A DNA stretch of 64,000 nt from Pasteurellaceae bacterium 15-036681 (GTDB taxonomy: Bacteria; Pseudomonadota; Gammaproteobacteria; Enterobacterales; Pasteurellaceae): the NCBI GenBank assembly GCA_002002485.1, contig MQVI01000004.1, positions 1-64,000 of the forward strand, written 5' to 3'. Below the pieces are notes generated by a model. The model saw only the letters and a program-made list of their open reading frames with translations, was not told the origin of the DNA and made no database searches. Shown piece after piece: positions 5,889 through 15,261 of this stretch. The position numbers and the translations under genes are program-made. Numbering within the stretch: the first letter of the stretch is position 1; every line of letters starts with the position of its first letter.

Positions 5889-8873
5889 TCATTTTGCAAT
5901 ACGCGCTACAGAATAAACATGGCTTACTGCACTTGAATGACCACCAAATCCTTTACCATAGAAGTAATATTTAGAATGTTGCCACTCTACCGCTTTGATA
6001 ATTTCAATCGGTTCTGCTGGAGCGCTTGCTATCGCCATTGCTGATTTGGTATGTGTAACGCGTGAGAAGGTCCCTAATTTACCATCAAATTGATAGCTAC
6101 TTTGATATTGGCTAACAATCTGAGATGGTGCCGTAGTTTCTTCGCTTTGTACTTGCTCCACCTTGGCAACTTGTGGCTCAGCTTTGATACCACGACGTTC
6201 GTGGTGCTCTTTCACTAAATCACGGTTTGTGCCTTGGCTAACAAAACCAAATGGAAGCGCAGCTTTCTCTTTCGCTTTTTCATTTACTTCATCACCTGCG
6301 ACTTCATTTTCAACTAGATGACGACGTTTATGATTATCTTTCACTAAATCACGATCTGCTGATTGAGTAACCACTGCACCGAATGGCACGGCAGCTTCTT
6401 TCTCAGTCAAATGATGTGCAACATGTTTCTCTTCAACCGCTTTTATAGGTTGCTCTTGCTGTTGTAGCATTTCGTCAACAGATAAGAATGCTAGTTTTTC
6501 TTCTTGCACTGATACTTTTGGATCAGTTGCAAATTTCACCCAAATCTTACCGCTTGCAAGCTCAGGTGAAGCAACCGCTGCGACTAATGGCATTGCTGCT
6601 TTTGGCTCTTCACGGCGTTCGCGACGACGTTGATTTCCACCTACACGTAAATGACGTGGTAAACGACGTTGACGGTTGTTTTCACGCGGTTCACGTTGTT
6701 CTTCTGCAACATTGTTTACAGTTTCAGCTTTCACTTCTGCTGCCACAACATCTACTTTCTCTACTTTTGCCTGTGGCTTAAGTGATTGAACAGGTACTTT
6801 TACTTCTTCAACCGCTACAATTGCTTGAACCTCTTGTACCTGTTCAGCACTGTCTGCTACACGAACTTTCTTACGTAAATCACGACGCTGACGACGCTCT
6901 GCAACTTTAGCTTCACGAGGTTCACGTTGTGGACGCTCAGTTTGTGAAACTTGGTTAGTGCCTACAACTTCTTCGACAATCTCACGACGTTTTTTCGGCT
7001 CAGGTTTCACAATCTCTTTTACATTTTCTTGAGCTTGCGTCGCCTTACGTTCTTGATTATTACGTGCCGGGCGTTCACGACGTTGCTGACGGCGCTCACG
7101 CTGATTACGAGCTTTCGGTCGAGATTTTTTCTCAGGTTGTTTCGGCTCTTCTTCTGTGGCAAAGAAACCTTTAATCTTCGCAATTAAACGACTTAATAAC
7201 GAAGGTTTAGGCGCTTCAACAGGCGTTGGTGCTGGTTGAAGATTTAATTCGGTACTTTGCAGAACAGACTCAACCGTGATCACAGGTTCATTACGCGTTA
7301 CCAATGCATCTTCTGATGCCTGATGATGCTGTGGTGTTGCAAAGTCTTCTTCACGGTCTTGGTAACGTTTTGCTAAATCATAACTTAATGATGGCACAAT
7401 TTCGTTTTCACGTAAGCGATACACATTGAAGTGTGGGGTTTCCATACTTTCCGTTGGTACCACAATCACTTGAACATCATGACGCTTTTCAATTGCGCTA
7501 ATTGCATTACGTTTTTCATTTAATAGGTAAGTGGCAATCTGAACTGGCACAATAGTGTGAACTTGTGCTGTATTCTCTTTGATCGCTTCTTCTTCTAATA
7601 AACGTAAGATTGAAAGTGCGATAGACTCGTTATCACGCACTTTTCCTGTGCCTTGACAGCGTGGACATACGTGTGAAGACGCTTCACTTAACGATGGGCT
7701 TAAACGCTGACGACTCATTTCTAATAAACCGAAGCGAGAAATACGACCAAACTGAATACGTGCGCGGTCTTGGCGAGTTGCTTCGCGGATACGGTTTTCC
7801 ACTTCACGTTGGTGACGAACTGGCGTCATATCGATAAAGTCGATCACCACTAAGCCACCTAAGTCACGTAAACGTAATTGACGAGCAATTTCGTCTGCTG
7901 CCTCTAAGTTAGTGTTTAATGCTGTTTCTTCAATATCGCCACCGCGAGTTGCGCGCGATGAGTTGATGTCGATAGCAGTTAATGCTTCTGTTACATCAAT
8001 AACGATTGAACCGCCAGACGGTAAACGCACTTCGCGTTGGAATGCCGATTCAATTTGTGATTCGATTTGATAGTGACTGAATAGCGGTACTTCGCCTTCG
8101 TATAAGCGTACGCGGTTGATAAAATCAGGGCGCACTAAACGAATGTGGTTTTTCGCTTTTTCAAAAATTTTCTTGTTATCAATTAAAATTTCGCCAATAT
8201 CACGACGAAGGTAATCGCGAATTGCACGTACAATCACATCACTTTCTTGATGGATTAAGAATGGTGCAGGGCGAGATTCTGCCGCTTTTTTGATAGCTTC
8301 CCAATGGTGAAGTAATACTTTTAAGTCCCACTGAAGCTCTTCAGGCGATTTGCCTACACCTGCAGTACGCACGATTAAACCCACATCATCAGGTACTTCT
8401 AAGCAGTCTAGGGCTTCTTTTAACTCTAAACGCTCATCACCCTCGATACGACGAGAGATACCGCCAGCACGTGGATTGTTTGGCATTAATACTAAGTAAC
8501 TACCTGCAAGTGAAATAAAAGTGGTCAAGGCTGCACCTTTGTTGCCACGCTCTTCTTTACTCACTTGAACGATAACTTCTTGCCCTTCTTGGATAATATC
8601 TTTGATATTTGGGCGACCTTGGAATACATAACCTTCTGGGAAGTATTCACGCGAAATTTCTTTTAACGGAAGGAAACCGTGACGTTCTGCACCGTAATCA
8701 ACGAATGCCGCTTCAAGACTTGGCTCTACACGAGTAATTTTACCTTTGTAGATATTCGCTTTTTTCTGCTCATGACCTGGACTTTCGATATCCAAATCGA
8801 ATAGGCGTTGCCCATCAACAAGGGCAACACGCAACTCTTCTTTTTGAGTTGCATTGATTAACATTCTTTTCAT
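5889..8873 (-). CDS. rne: Ribonuclease E
   Basis: This 994-residue endoribonuclease and degradosome scaffold processes rRNA and tRNA and starts most mRNA decay. The N-terminal half has the S1 domain (about 36-118), the DNase-I-like catalytic core with metal ligands at Asp302 and Asp345, and the Zn-link CPRC at 403-406 that holds the tetramer together. The C-terminal half (about 530-994) is low-complexity, with arginine-rich RNA-binding stretches (about 595-760). It also has a duplicated motif PFG.V.Q..(N/D)RDLVK..H.RR and a distinct C-terminus ending [10 protein letters not shown]. The inner-membrane amphipathic helix is likely the segment [16 protein letters not shown]. It is monocistronic, with its own terminator and a 5' region of over 300 bases. 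Confidence 0.96.
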   Translation of the reverse strand: MKRMLINATQKEELRVALVDGQRLFDLDIESPGHEQKKANIYKGKITRVEPSLEAAFVDYGAERHGFLPLKEISREYFPEGYVFQGRPNIKDIIQEGQEVIVQVSKEERGNKGAALTTFISLAGSYLVLMPNNPRAGGISRRIEGDERLELKEALDCLEVPDDVGLIVRTAGVGKSPEELQWDLKVLLHHWEAIKKAAESRPAPFLIHQESDVIVRAIRDYLRRDIGEILIDNKKIFEKAKNHIRLVRPDFINRVRLYEGEVPLFSHYQIESQIESAFQREVRLPSGGSIVIDVTEALTAIDINSSRATRGGDIEETALNTNLEAADEIARQLRLRDLGGLVVIDFIDMTPVRHQREVENRIREATRQDRARIQFGRISRFGLLEMSRQRLSPSLSEASSHVCPRCQGTGKVRDNESIALSILRLLEEEAIKENTAQVHTIVPVQIATYLLNEKRNAISAIEKRHDVQVIVVPTESMETPHFNVYRLRENEIVPSLSYDLAKRYQDREEDFATPQHHQASEDALVTRNEPVITVESVLQSTELNLQPAPTPVEAPKPSLLSRLIAKIKGFFATEEEPKQPEKKSRPKARNQRERRQQRRERPARNNQERKATQAQENVKEIVKPEPKKRREIVEEVVGTNQVSQTERPQREPREAKVAERRQRRDLRKKVRVADSAEQVQEVQAIVAVEEVKVPVQSLKPQAKVEKVDVVAAEVKAETVNNVAEEQREPRENNRQRRLPRHLRVGGNQRRRERREEPKAAMPLVAAVASPELASGKIWVKFATDPKVSVQEEKLAFLSVDEMLQQQEQPIKAVEEKHVAHHLTEKEAAVPFGAVVTQSADRDLVKDNHKRRHLVENEVAGDEVNEKAKEKAALPFGFVSQGTNRDLVKEHHERRGIKAEPQVAKVEQVQSEETTAPSQIVSQYQSSYQFDGKLGTFSRVTHTKSAMAIASAPAEPIEIIKAVEWQHSKYYFYGKGFGGHSSAVSHVYSVARIAK

Positions 8874-9178
8874 TGTGTTTTCTCATTATTTTTGATTAGT
8901 TTATGTCCATCTTTGCTGGCTTATATCATTGATGAGCCAATCGTCACGATTGTCTGCTTATCAGCAAAAATGGGTTACGCATGGTTTCTTATGTCTTACA
9001 CTCAAATTTTGACTGCATAATCAACCAAGTAGCTTGCATAAAAAGTCAATTGCAAGCGGTATTTTCTGAACTAAATTTTGCAAAATTGCCGAGCAATTCG
9101 TATAGACAGAAAAAACGTAGCATTATTGCATTTTCGGCTAGAAATAGAAAGGTTAAAAATGGGGTTATTTGGAAAAAG
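8874..9178 (-). promoter_or_regulatory. Long rne upstream region, probable autoregulatory 5' leader
   Basis: There is no gene in these ~305 bases, which separate rne from the terminator of the MscS gene. In enterobacteria rne has a structured 5' UTR of about 360 bases through which RNase E cleaves and limits its own mRNA. The size and placement here fit the same arrangement. It also holds a DNA-uptake-like word near 9052 (GCAAGCGGT). No promoter was fixed and no conserved hairpin was proved. Confidence 0.4.
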
Positions 9179-9179
9179 A

Positions 9180-9204
9180 AAACGGGATATTTAAAATCCC
9201 GTTT
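9180..9204 (-). terminator. Rho-independent terminator after mscS
   Basis: AAACGGGAT and ATCCCGTTT form a perfect 9-bp stem with a 7-base AT loop. The minus strand continues TTCTTTTT. It is 12 bases past the mscS stop. Confidence 0.85.
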
Positions 9205-9216
9205 GTTAACAATAAA

Positions 9217-10128
9217 CTATTTATCAAATGTTAGTGACTGCCCTTCTGGTAAGTGCAACTCTAATTGATTATACGGAATAGAGATCCCTGCTTTATCAAA
9301 TTCAATTTTCACTTTTTCCATAATCGCAAATTGAGTGGTTGCATAATCACTAGTTTGTACCCATGGTCGAACAAATAATTGCACACTATTCGCGGCCAAT
9401 GCCCCCACTGCAACTGTAGCTTCAGGATAATTAAGTACTCGTTCATCATCAAATAAAATCTTCTCAATCAATTCCTTAGCTTTCTGAATATCAGCGTCGT
9501 AACTAATATCAAAAATAAAATCAATACGACGAGTTTCATTCGCTGAATAGTTAGTAATTTTATCTGAAAAGACTTTGCCGTTTGGCACTAATACCGTTTT
9601 GTTATCGCCTGTGCGTAATTCAAGCATTAAAATCCCGATTTGCTCGACTTTACCCGATGCCCCGCCAGCTTCAACAAAATCGCCTTTATTGAATGGTTTG
9701 AAGATTAAAATCATCACGCCCGCAGCAAAATTTTGTAGTGAATTTTGAAGAGCCAAACCAACGGCTAAACCTGCAGCACCAATTAAAGCAACTAGGGAGC
9801 TTGTGTTCACACCTAACTGAGAAAGTGCAGAGATCACCACAATCAATAAGAACAAGAAATAACTGATTGAGCTAACAAAACTTTGTAGCATTTCATCTTT
9901 ACTTGATGCAAGCACTGCACTCCCTAGTAAACGGCTCAAATTACGTGCAATCCATTTCCCAACCCAAAAAATAGCAATGGCTAATAATATTTTGGTACCA
10001 TAGGGAATAATCCACTGTGTTAATAAACTTTGGATATCTGTTTTCTCCAAAAAATCAATTGCTTTTTCTGTCTGTTCAATCACGTCCATACTCACTTCTG
10101 GCTCGACCGTTTTCGTTACATCCGTCAT
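9217..10128 (-). CDS. mscS: MscS-family small-conductance mechanosensitive channel
   Basis: This ~303-residue inner-membrane channel opens under membrane tension to release solutes. It has three predicted transmembrane segments (about 45-65, 85-110, 115-150); TM3 has the Gly/Ala-rich pore stretch LVALIGAAGLAVGLALQNSL. A cytoplasmic beta domain with VEQIGILMLELRTGDNKTV and the alpha/beta C-terminal domain follow. An upstream GTG at 10134 would add two residues, but GAGG sits five bases before the ATG at 10128, so that start was chosen. Family assignment is firm; which of several mscS paralogues it corresponds to is less certain. Confidence 0.9.
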   Translation of the reverse strand: MTDVTKTVEPEVSMDVIEQTEKAIDFLEKTDIQSLLTQWIIPYGTKILLAIAIFWVGKWIARNLSRLLGSAVLASSKDEMLQSFVSSISYFLFLLIVVISALSQLGVNTSSLVALIGAAGLAVGLALQNSLQNFAAGVMILIFKPFNKGDFVEAGGASGKVEQIGILMLELRTGDNKTVLVPNGKVFSDKITNYSANETRRIDFIFDISYDADIQKAKELIEKILFDDERVLNYPEATVAVGALAANSVQLFVRPWVQTSDYATTQFAIMEKVKIEFDKAGISIPYNQLELHLPEGQSLTFDK

Positions 10129-10224
10129 ACACACCTCACAAATAAAAGAAATTAGCCAAATTCTACCTAAAAAAGCTTTAAATATGGTAGGATTTACCTA
10201 AATTTCTTGATTAATCACAAACAA

Positions 10225-11187
10225 ATGACAACTGAAAAAGTAATTAGTGCCTCTGTCCAATTCTTTACCATTAGTGATGATGAGGCTGGACAACGTTTAG
10301 ATAACTTCCTTTTAGCAAAATTAAAAGGCGTACCAAAAAGCTTAATTTACCGTATTGTGCGCAAAGGCGAAGTACGAGTAAACAAAGGACGAATTAAGCC
10401 AGAATATAAACTACAAGAAGATGATATCGTACGTGTTCCGCCTGTACGTGTTGCTGAAAAAAATGAAGCGCCGATTTCAACTAAATTAAATAAAGTGGCT
10501 GAATTAGAACAGCAGATTCTGTATGAAGATGAAGTGATGTTAATCATCAACAAACCTTCGGGTATTGCAGTACATGGCGGTAGTGGTTTAAGTTTTGGGG
10601 TGATCGAAGCATTACGTGCATTACGCCCAGAAGCACGTTTTTTAGAATTAGTACACCGTATCGACCGCGATACATCAGGTATTTTATTGGTAGCAAAAAA
10701 ACGCTCTGCGTTACGTAATCTTCACGAGCAACTGCGTGAAAAAGTGGTTCAAAAAGACTATTTAGCGTTAGTACGTGGTCAATGGCAATCGCACACAAAA
10801 GTAATCAAAGCGCCATTATTGAAAAATGAGCTTTCAAGTGGTGAGCGTATTGTGCGTGTAAGTGAAGAGGGCAAACCGTCGGAAACTCGTTTTGCGATTG
10901 AAGAACGTTACTCAACGGCAACTTTAGTCAAAGCCTCGCCAGTTACAGGCCGCACCCACCAAATTCGTGTGCATACTCAATACGCAGGTCACCCTATTGC
11001 TTTAGATGATAAATATGGCGACCGTGATTTTGATGCAAAAATGCAACAAATGGGTTTAAATCGCTTATTTTTACACGCTTATTCAATCCGCTTTACGCAT
11101 CCGAGAAGCGGTGAAGAAATGGTTGTTACTGCGCCATTAGATAAAACCTTAAAAGGCGTATTGGCGAAATTGAGGGCGGAAAAATAA
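10225..11187 (+). CDS. rluC: 23S rRNA pseudouridine synthase C
   Basis: This 320-residue enzyme isomerises uridines 955, 2504 and 2580 of 23S rRNA (E. coli numbering) to pseudouridine. It has an N-terminal S4 RNA-binding domain (about 15-80) and the RluA-type catalytic domain. In the motif HRIDRDTSG the catalytic Asp is residue 147, and KKRSALRNLHEQ follows. An in-frame TTG 18 bases earlier exists, but the ATG gives the normal RluC N-terminus. In E. coli rluC is divergent from rne; here the mscS gene separates them. It is followed after 16 bases by hepT and may share its transcript. Confidence 0.93.
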   Translation: MTTEKVISASVQFFTISDDEAGQRLDNFLLAKLKGVPKSLIYRIVRKGEVRVNKGRIKPEYKLQEDDIVRVPPVRVAEKNEAPISTKLNKVAELEQQILYEDEVMLIINKPSGIAVHGGSGLSFGVIEALRALRPEARFLELVHRIDRDTSGILLVAKKRSALRNLHEQLREKVVQKDYLALVRGQWQSHTKVIKAPLLKNELSSGERIVRVSEEGKPSETRFAIEERYSTATLVKASPVTGRTHQIRVHTQYAGHPIALDDKYGDRDFDAKMQQMGLNRLFLHAYSIRFTHPRSGEEMVVTAPLDKTLKGVLAKLRAEK

Positions 11188-11203
11188 AATCGAGGAGGAA
11201 GCC

Positions 11204-11641
11204 ATGTCATTAAATGTTGAACATTTGGAACATACAGCAAATACGCTAGAAGAGGCGATTAGTCGTTTAAATTCAACATCTGTTGATGATACAGTTCTTT
11301 ATGATCTTTTTCGCAATGCTGCAATCAAGAGCTTTGAGCTATCTTTGGAAACAACAGGAAAATTATTGCGTAAGGCATTAAAATTCTACGTTGGAAGCCC
11401 AAGAGAAATCGATCGCTTAGTTTTTAATGATTTGTTCCGCTATGCTAACCGCCATGCGTTATTAAGCGAAGAGGAAGTGGAGCGTTGGCTAAGCTATCGT
11501 GAAAATCGCAACACGACAGCACATGATTATGGCGTCAATTTTGCAGAAGAAACTTTAACGATTTTGCCTGAATATTTAAGTGATTTACGTGCACTAGCAA
11601 AAAAATTACAAGAAGTATTTAACTATGCAGAAACCGATTGA
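11204..11641 (+). CDS. hepT: HepT-family toxin RNase (type VII toxin-antitoxin)
   Basis: This 145-residue all-helical protein is of the HepT/HI0074 family. The ribonuclease signature Rx4HxY is intact (Arg102, His107, Tyr109 in RNTTAHDYG), so the toxin looks active. In characterised pairs the MntA partner inactivates HepT by adding AMP to the Tyr of this motif. The gene has a good SD (GAGGAGG, 6 bases before the ATG) and overlaps mntA by 17 bases, the typical toxin-first order. In older annotation the pair is called a 'nucleotidyltransferase substrate-binding protein'. It lies between rluC and folP. Confidence 0.88.
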   Translation: MSLNVEHLEHTANTLEEAISRLNSTSVDDTVLYDLFRNAAIKSFELSLETTGKLLRKALKFYVGSPREIDRLVFNDLFRYANRHALLSEEEVERWLSYRENRNTTAHDYGVNFAEETLTILPEYLSDLRALAKKLQEVFNYAETD

Positions 11642-11936
11642 ACAGCTAATTTTAAAACCGAAGCATTTAGCTCAACTACAACAAATCGTAGCAGAAACTA
11701 TCCCTATGTGTGATGTTTGGGCTTATGGTAGTCGACTTAATGGTAATTGCCATGAAGGCAGCGATTTAGATTTAGCTTTACATAATAGTGATATGGATAG
11801 TTATCTACACTTAAAACAACGCTTGCAAGACAGTACTTTGCCAATGTTAGTTGATGTTCATCAATGGGAAAAACTACCAGAATCTTTTCAACAAAATATT
11901 CTACAAAATTATACAATTATCCAAAAAATTAAATAA
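11625..11936 (+). CDS. mntA: MntA-family antitoxin nucleotidyltransferase
   Basis: This 103-residue minimal nucleotidyltransferase of the HI0073 type is the partner of the upstream HepT. The catalytic motif GSx10DxD is complete: Gly35-Ser36 in AYGSRLNG and Asp47/Asp49 in SDLDL. A third acidic residue is likely Asp78 in MLVDVHQWE. Known members transfer AMP from ATP to the HepT toxin and neutralise it. The start lies inside the hepT 3' end, and the stop is 3 bases before folP, so all three genes could be co-transcribed. Confidence 0.88.
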   Translation: MQKPIEQLILKPKHLAQLQQIVAETIPMCDVWAYGSRLNGNCHEGSDLDLALHNSDMDSYLHLKQRLQDSTLPMLVDVHQWEKLPESFQQNILQNYTIIQKIK

Positions 11937-11939
11937 CCT

Positions 11940-12782
11940 ATGCAAATCACTTTCAAAAATCAGCAAGGATCTGACCGCTTGTTAGATCTTTCTTCCCCCC
12001 AAATTATGGGAATTTTAAACTTCACCCCTGATTCATTTTCTGATTCAGGTAAATTTTTTAGCCTTGATAAAGCATTATTTCAAGTCGAAAAAATGCTGAA
12101 TGAAGGGGCGGATATTATTGATATCGGCGGTGAATCGACTCGTCCTAATGCGGCGATTGTTACTTTAGAAGAAGAGTTAGAGCGTGTTGTACCGTTAGTT
12201 GAAGCAGTGCATAAACGCTTTGATTGTTTAATTTCAGTGGATAGCTCGAAAGCTGAAGTATTCAAACAATCGGCAGCCGTTGGTGCAGATATTTTAAATG
12301 ATATTCGTGCTTTAACGGAACCAAATGCATTAGAAACGGCGGCAGAGCTAGGCTTACCTATATGCTTAATGCATATGCAAGGCAATCCGCAAAATATGCA
12401 ACAAAAGCCTGATTATGAAGATGTGATCGAAGAAGTGGCTGATTTTCTAAATCGCCGCATCTTTGAATGTGTTACCGCAGGCATTCCTAAAGAACATATT
12501 ATTTTAGATGTCGGTTTTGGCTTTGGTAAAACAGTTAAACATAACTATCAACTACTTAAACATCTCAAAGTTTTTGTTGATTCTGGTTACCCTGTGCTTG
12601 CAGGGCTATCACGTAAATCAATGATTGGTGCAGTGCTCGATAAACCTGTTGAAGAGCGTGTGATTGGTTCTGTCGCTGGTGCATTGCTTGCTGTCCAAAG
12701 TGGGGCGAAGATAGTGCGAGTACATGATGTAGCGGAAACGGCTGATGCGTTGAAGATTTGGAAGGCGATGCAAGAAAGTTAG
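11940..12782 (+). CDS. folP: Dihydropteroate synthase
   Basis: This 280-residue TIM-barrel enzyme joins p-aminobenzoate to 7,8-dihydropterin pyrophosphate in folate synthesis and is the sulfonamide target. Both family signatures are present: GILNFTPDSFSDSG near residues 24-37 and DIGGESTRPNA near 61-71. The sulfonamide-region loop around Phe33-Pro68 looks normal for a sensitive enzyme; resistance cannot be judged further. It starts three bases after mntA, and in other relatives it stands near glmM or hflB, neither of which is seen here. Confidence 0.95.
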   Translation: MQITFKNQQGSDRLLDLSSPQIMGILNFTPDSFSDSGKFFSLDKALFQVEKMLNEGADIIDIGGESTRPNAAIVTLEEELERVVPLVEAVHKRFDCLISVDSSKAEVFKQSAAVGADILNDIRALTEPNALETAAELGLPICLMHMQGNPQNMQQKPDYEDVIEEVADFLNRRIFECVTAGIPKEHIILDVGFGFGKTVKHNYQLLKHLKVFVDSGYPVLAGLSRKSMIGAVLDKPVEERVIGSVAGALLAVQSGAKIVRVHDVAETADALKIWKAMQES

Positions 12783-12784
12783 AA

Positions 12785-12901
12785 AAATCTCCCCCTAACC
12801 CCCTCTTTGTCAAAGAGGGGGAACTGAAATAAAAAACACTGAATACTAAATTCACTCCTAACTAGCTCCCCTCTTTAGAAAAGAGGGGCTGGGGGAGATT
12901 T
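12785..12901. repeat. 117-bp inverted-repeat element (AAATCTCCCC / CCCCTCTTT family)
   Basis: The ends are AAATCTCCCCC and GGGGGAGATTT. Each end also holds its own hairpin, CCCCCTCTTTG..CAAAGAGGGGG on the left and CCCCTCTTT..AAAGAGGGG on the right, with ~45 AT-rich bases between. The same structure occurs at 41224-41376. It starts two bases after the folP stop and may also act as terminator. Confidence 0.82.
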
Positions 12902-12922
12902 GAAAATATAAGGAATAAGAAA

Positions 12923-13273
12923 ATGACTACACTCGTATATGGCATCAAAAATTGCGATACAGTAAAAAAAGCGATCAAATGGCTTGCAGATAATGGTTTA
13001 GAGCCACAACTCCACGACTATCGTGTCGATGGTTTAGATGCAAATTGGTTAGTTGAAATGGAACAGCAATTTGGTTGGGAAAATCTGGTCAATAAACGTA
13101 GTACCACTTGGCGTGGTTTAGACGAAGCAATCAAAAATAACCTCAATCGTGAAATAGCATTACAAGTTCTCACTGAGCAACCAACCTTAATCAAGCGCCC
13201 AATTGTATTAGCAGGTGATATCGCGTTAATCGGTTTTAGTGAAAAAGAGTATCAAGCAGCGTTTGGCAAATAA
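12923..13273 (+). CDS. yffB: ArsC/Spx-family thioredoxin-fold protein YffB
   Basis: This 116-residue protein has an arsenate-reductase-like thioredoxin fold. It has one N-terminal Cys in the motif GIKNCDTVKKA (Cys11) without the second CXXC cysteine, plus a conserved TLIKRPIV segment with Lys and Arg near residue 90. YffB members are thought to be glutathione-dependent thiol reductases; the true substrate is not known. It stands directly upstream of dapE, the same order as in E. coli and Haemophilus. Confidence 0.88.
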   Translation: MTTLVYGIKNCDTVKKAIKWLADNGLEPQLHDYRVDGLDANWLVEMEQQFGWENLVNKRSTTWRGLDEAIKNNLNREIALQVLTEQPTLIKRPIVLAGDIALIGFSEKEYQAAFGK

Positions 13274-13284
13274 TTCATTTGATG

Positions 13285-13400
13285 CCTAGGGCTTCTTGCC
13301 CTAGGTTACGCATAAATTAGCTCCTACGGAGCTAGATAATATTCAATGGAGAGCTACGAAGTAGCTCATTAATGCATAACCCACGGCGTGTAGCCGTGGG
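13285..13400. repeat. Chain of four hairpins between yffB and dapE (three-hairpin repeat family)
   Basis: The order is CCTAGGGC/GCCCTAGG (13285-13304), TAGCTCC/GGAGCTA (about 13318-13334), GAGCTAC/GTAGCTC (about 13351-13367) and CCCACGG/CCGTGGG (13380-13400). The outer segments GGTTACGCATAAATTAGCT and AGCTCATTAATGCATAACC are inverted copies of one another. The layout matches the elements at 33463 and 56064, while the outer stem sequences differ. Confidence 0.75.
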
Positions 13401-13419
13401 ATTTTTAGAACACACCATT

Positions 13420-14559
13420 ATGAAAAACAACATTATCTCCCTAGCTCAATCTCTCATTCAACGCCCATCTATCAGCCCTAAAGACGAAGGCTGTCAGCAA
13501 TTAATCGCAGATCGTCTTGCTGCGGTAGGTTTTAATATCGAATGGTTGCCTTTTGGCGATACCCTAAATATGTGGGCAACACACGGTACGGAAAACGGTA
13601 TTGATGCGCCTTGTGTCGCTTTTGCAGGTCATACGGATGTTGTGCCGACTGGTGATGAAAGTCAGTGGACTTATCCGCCATTTTCAGCGGAAATCGTTGA
13701 TGGTGTTCTTTATGGTCGCGGTGCGGCGGATATGAAAGGTTCTCTGGCTGCTCTTGTGGTTGCGGCGGAAACCTTTGTGAAAGAAAATCCAAACCATAAA
13801 GGCAAAATTGGCCTATTAATTACGTCAGATGAAGAAGCTGCAGCCAAAGATGGCACAGTAAAAGTGGTGGAAACCTTAATGCAACGTGGCGAAGCAGTGC
13901 ATTATTGCGTGGTTGGAGAGCCTTCAAGTGCGAAGCAGTTTGGCGATATTATTAAAAATGGTCGCCGTGGCTCAATTACCGCAGATCTCTATATTGAAGG
14001 GATTCAAGGGCACGTCGCGTATCCCCATTTAGCTGAAAACCCGGTGCATACTTCACTTGGCTTTTTAACCGAATTAACCACTTATCAATGGGATAAGGGG
14101 AACGAATTTTTCCCTGCGACGAGTTTGCAAATTGCGAATATTAAAGCGGGCACTGGCAGTAATAATGTGATTCCGGGCGAGCTTTATGTGCAGTTTAATT
14201 TACGTTATTGCACGGAAGTGAGCGATGAAATCATTAAAGCTAAAGTGGCGGAAATGTTGCAAAAATATGGCTTAAAGCACCGAATTAGCTGGAATCTGTC
14301 GGGAAAACCATTTTTAGCAGGTAATGGCAAATTAGTTCAAGCGACAGTACAAGCGGTTGAAAAAGTGGCAAATATTACCCCTAAGTTAGATACAGGTGGT
14401 GGCACATCAGACGGCCGTTTTATTGCATTAATGGGTACTGAAGTGGTTGAGTTTGGCCCGATGAATACCACAATTCACAAAGTGAATGAGTGTGTTGCTG
14501 TCGATGAACTGGCAAAATGCGGTGAAATTTATTACCAAATTGCTAAGCAATTACTCTAA
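13420..14559 (+). CDS. dapE: Succinyl-diaminopimelate desuccinylase
   Basis: This 379-residue di-zinc amidohydrolase (M20 family) removes succinate from N-succinyl-LL-diaminopimelate in lysine and peptidoglycan precursor synthesis. Metal and catalytic residues are visible: His71 and Asp73 in GHTDVV, bridging Asp104 in GAADMKGS, and base Glu138 with Glu139 in SDEE. A late His in the TTIHKVNE segment is also present. Longer upstream starts exist, but the ATG at 13420 gives the family-standard N-terminus and leaves the hairpin repeat outside the gene. Confidence 0.95.
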   Translation: MKNNIISLAQSLIQRPSISPKDEGCQQLIADRLAAVGFNIEWLPFGDTLNMWATHGTENGIDAPCVAFAGHTDVVPTGDESQWTYPPFSAEIVDGVLYGRGAADMKGSLAALVVAAETFVKENPNHKGKIGLLITSDEEAAAKDGTVKVVETLMQRGEAVHYCVVGEPSSAKQFGDIIKNGRRGSITADLYIEGIQGHVAYPHLAENPVHTSLGFLTELTTYQWDKGNEFFPATSLQIANIKAGTGSNNVIPGELYVQFNLRYCTEVSDEIIKAKVAEMLQKYGLKHRISWNLSGKPFLAGNGKLVQATVQAVEKVANITPKLDTGGGTSDGRFIALMGTEVVEFGPMNTTIHKVNECVAVDELAKCGEIYYQIAKQLL

Positions 14560-14574
14560 CAAGCGGTCTTTTTT

Positions 14575-15261
14575 ATGCAAAATTTTACCAATCTTTCTGA
14601 GATTCTTACAGGTTTATCTCGTGAGCATTTAATGCCACTCCCGAATTCACTTTCAGATAAACACGCATTACATCCACAAGCTGTTGAGGCATTTTTAGAA
14701 CTTCAACAAGCAGCTAAACAAGCAGGTTTTAACTTACAACCGGCAAGTACTTATCGTGATTTTGAACGCCAGCAATTAATTTGGGACGCTAAATTTAATG
14801 GTGAGCGTAAAGTACATGATGATCAAGGCTGTGCGATTGATATGAACTGTTTATCCGATTGGGAAAAGGTGCAAGCAATGTTACGCTGGTCAGCAATGCC
14901 TGGCACAAGTCGTCACCACTGGGGGACTGAGATTGATGTTTTCGACTCTGACTTATTACCCGAGGGGCAAAAACTTATGCTTGAGCCTTGGGAATATCAA
15001 ACAGGCGGTTATTTCCAACGTTTAACAAACTGGTTACTTGCCAATGCTGAACAATATGGATTCTACTTCCCATTTTTAGAAGATCACGGTAAAAATATTG
15101 GCTTAGAACCTTGGCATTTAAGCTACTTCCCTGTTGCTGATATTTATGCGCAGCACTTTAGCAGGGAATTGTTGCTATCTGCTTGGAAAACACAACAATT
15201 TGCAGGGAAAGAATGCTTAATTGAGCATATTGATGAAATTTTTGAAGACTACATTTTATGA
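14575..15261 (+). CDS. D-alanyl-D-alanine carboxypeptidase, LAS/VanY type (peptidase M15B)
   Basis: This 228-residue protein has the M15 zinc-peptidase signature SxHxxGxxxD at 112-121 ([10 protein letters not shown]), which gives zinc ligands His114 and Asp121, and a third ligand His181 in EPWHLSYF. Family members trim the terminal D-Ala from peptidoglycan stem peptides. No signal peptide is seen, unlike VanY proper, so cytoplasmic recycling or an unusual export route should be considered. It follows dapE by 15 bases, with an uptake word ACAAGCGGTC between them, and overlaps rsmJ by 4 bases, so it is probably part of a dapE-rsmJ transcript. Confidence 0.85.
   Translation: MQNFTNLSEILTGLSREHLMPLPNSLSDKHALHPQAVEAFLELQQAAKQAGFNLQPASTYRDFERQQLIWDAKFNGERKVHDDQGCAIDMNCLSDWEKVQAMLRWSAMPGTSRHHWGTEIDVFDSDLLPEGQKLMLEPWEYQTGGYFQRLTNWLLANAEQYGFYFPFLEDHGKNIGLEPWHLSYFPVADIYAQHFSRELLLSAWKTQQFAGKECLIEHIDEIFEDYIL

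Noticed and set aside
8981-9268. 95-residue plus-strand reading frame upstream of rne
   Set aside because: It runs through the mscS terminator and into mscS antisense; composition is not protein-like. The region is better read as the rne leader.
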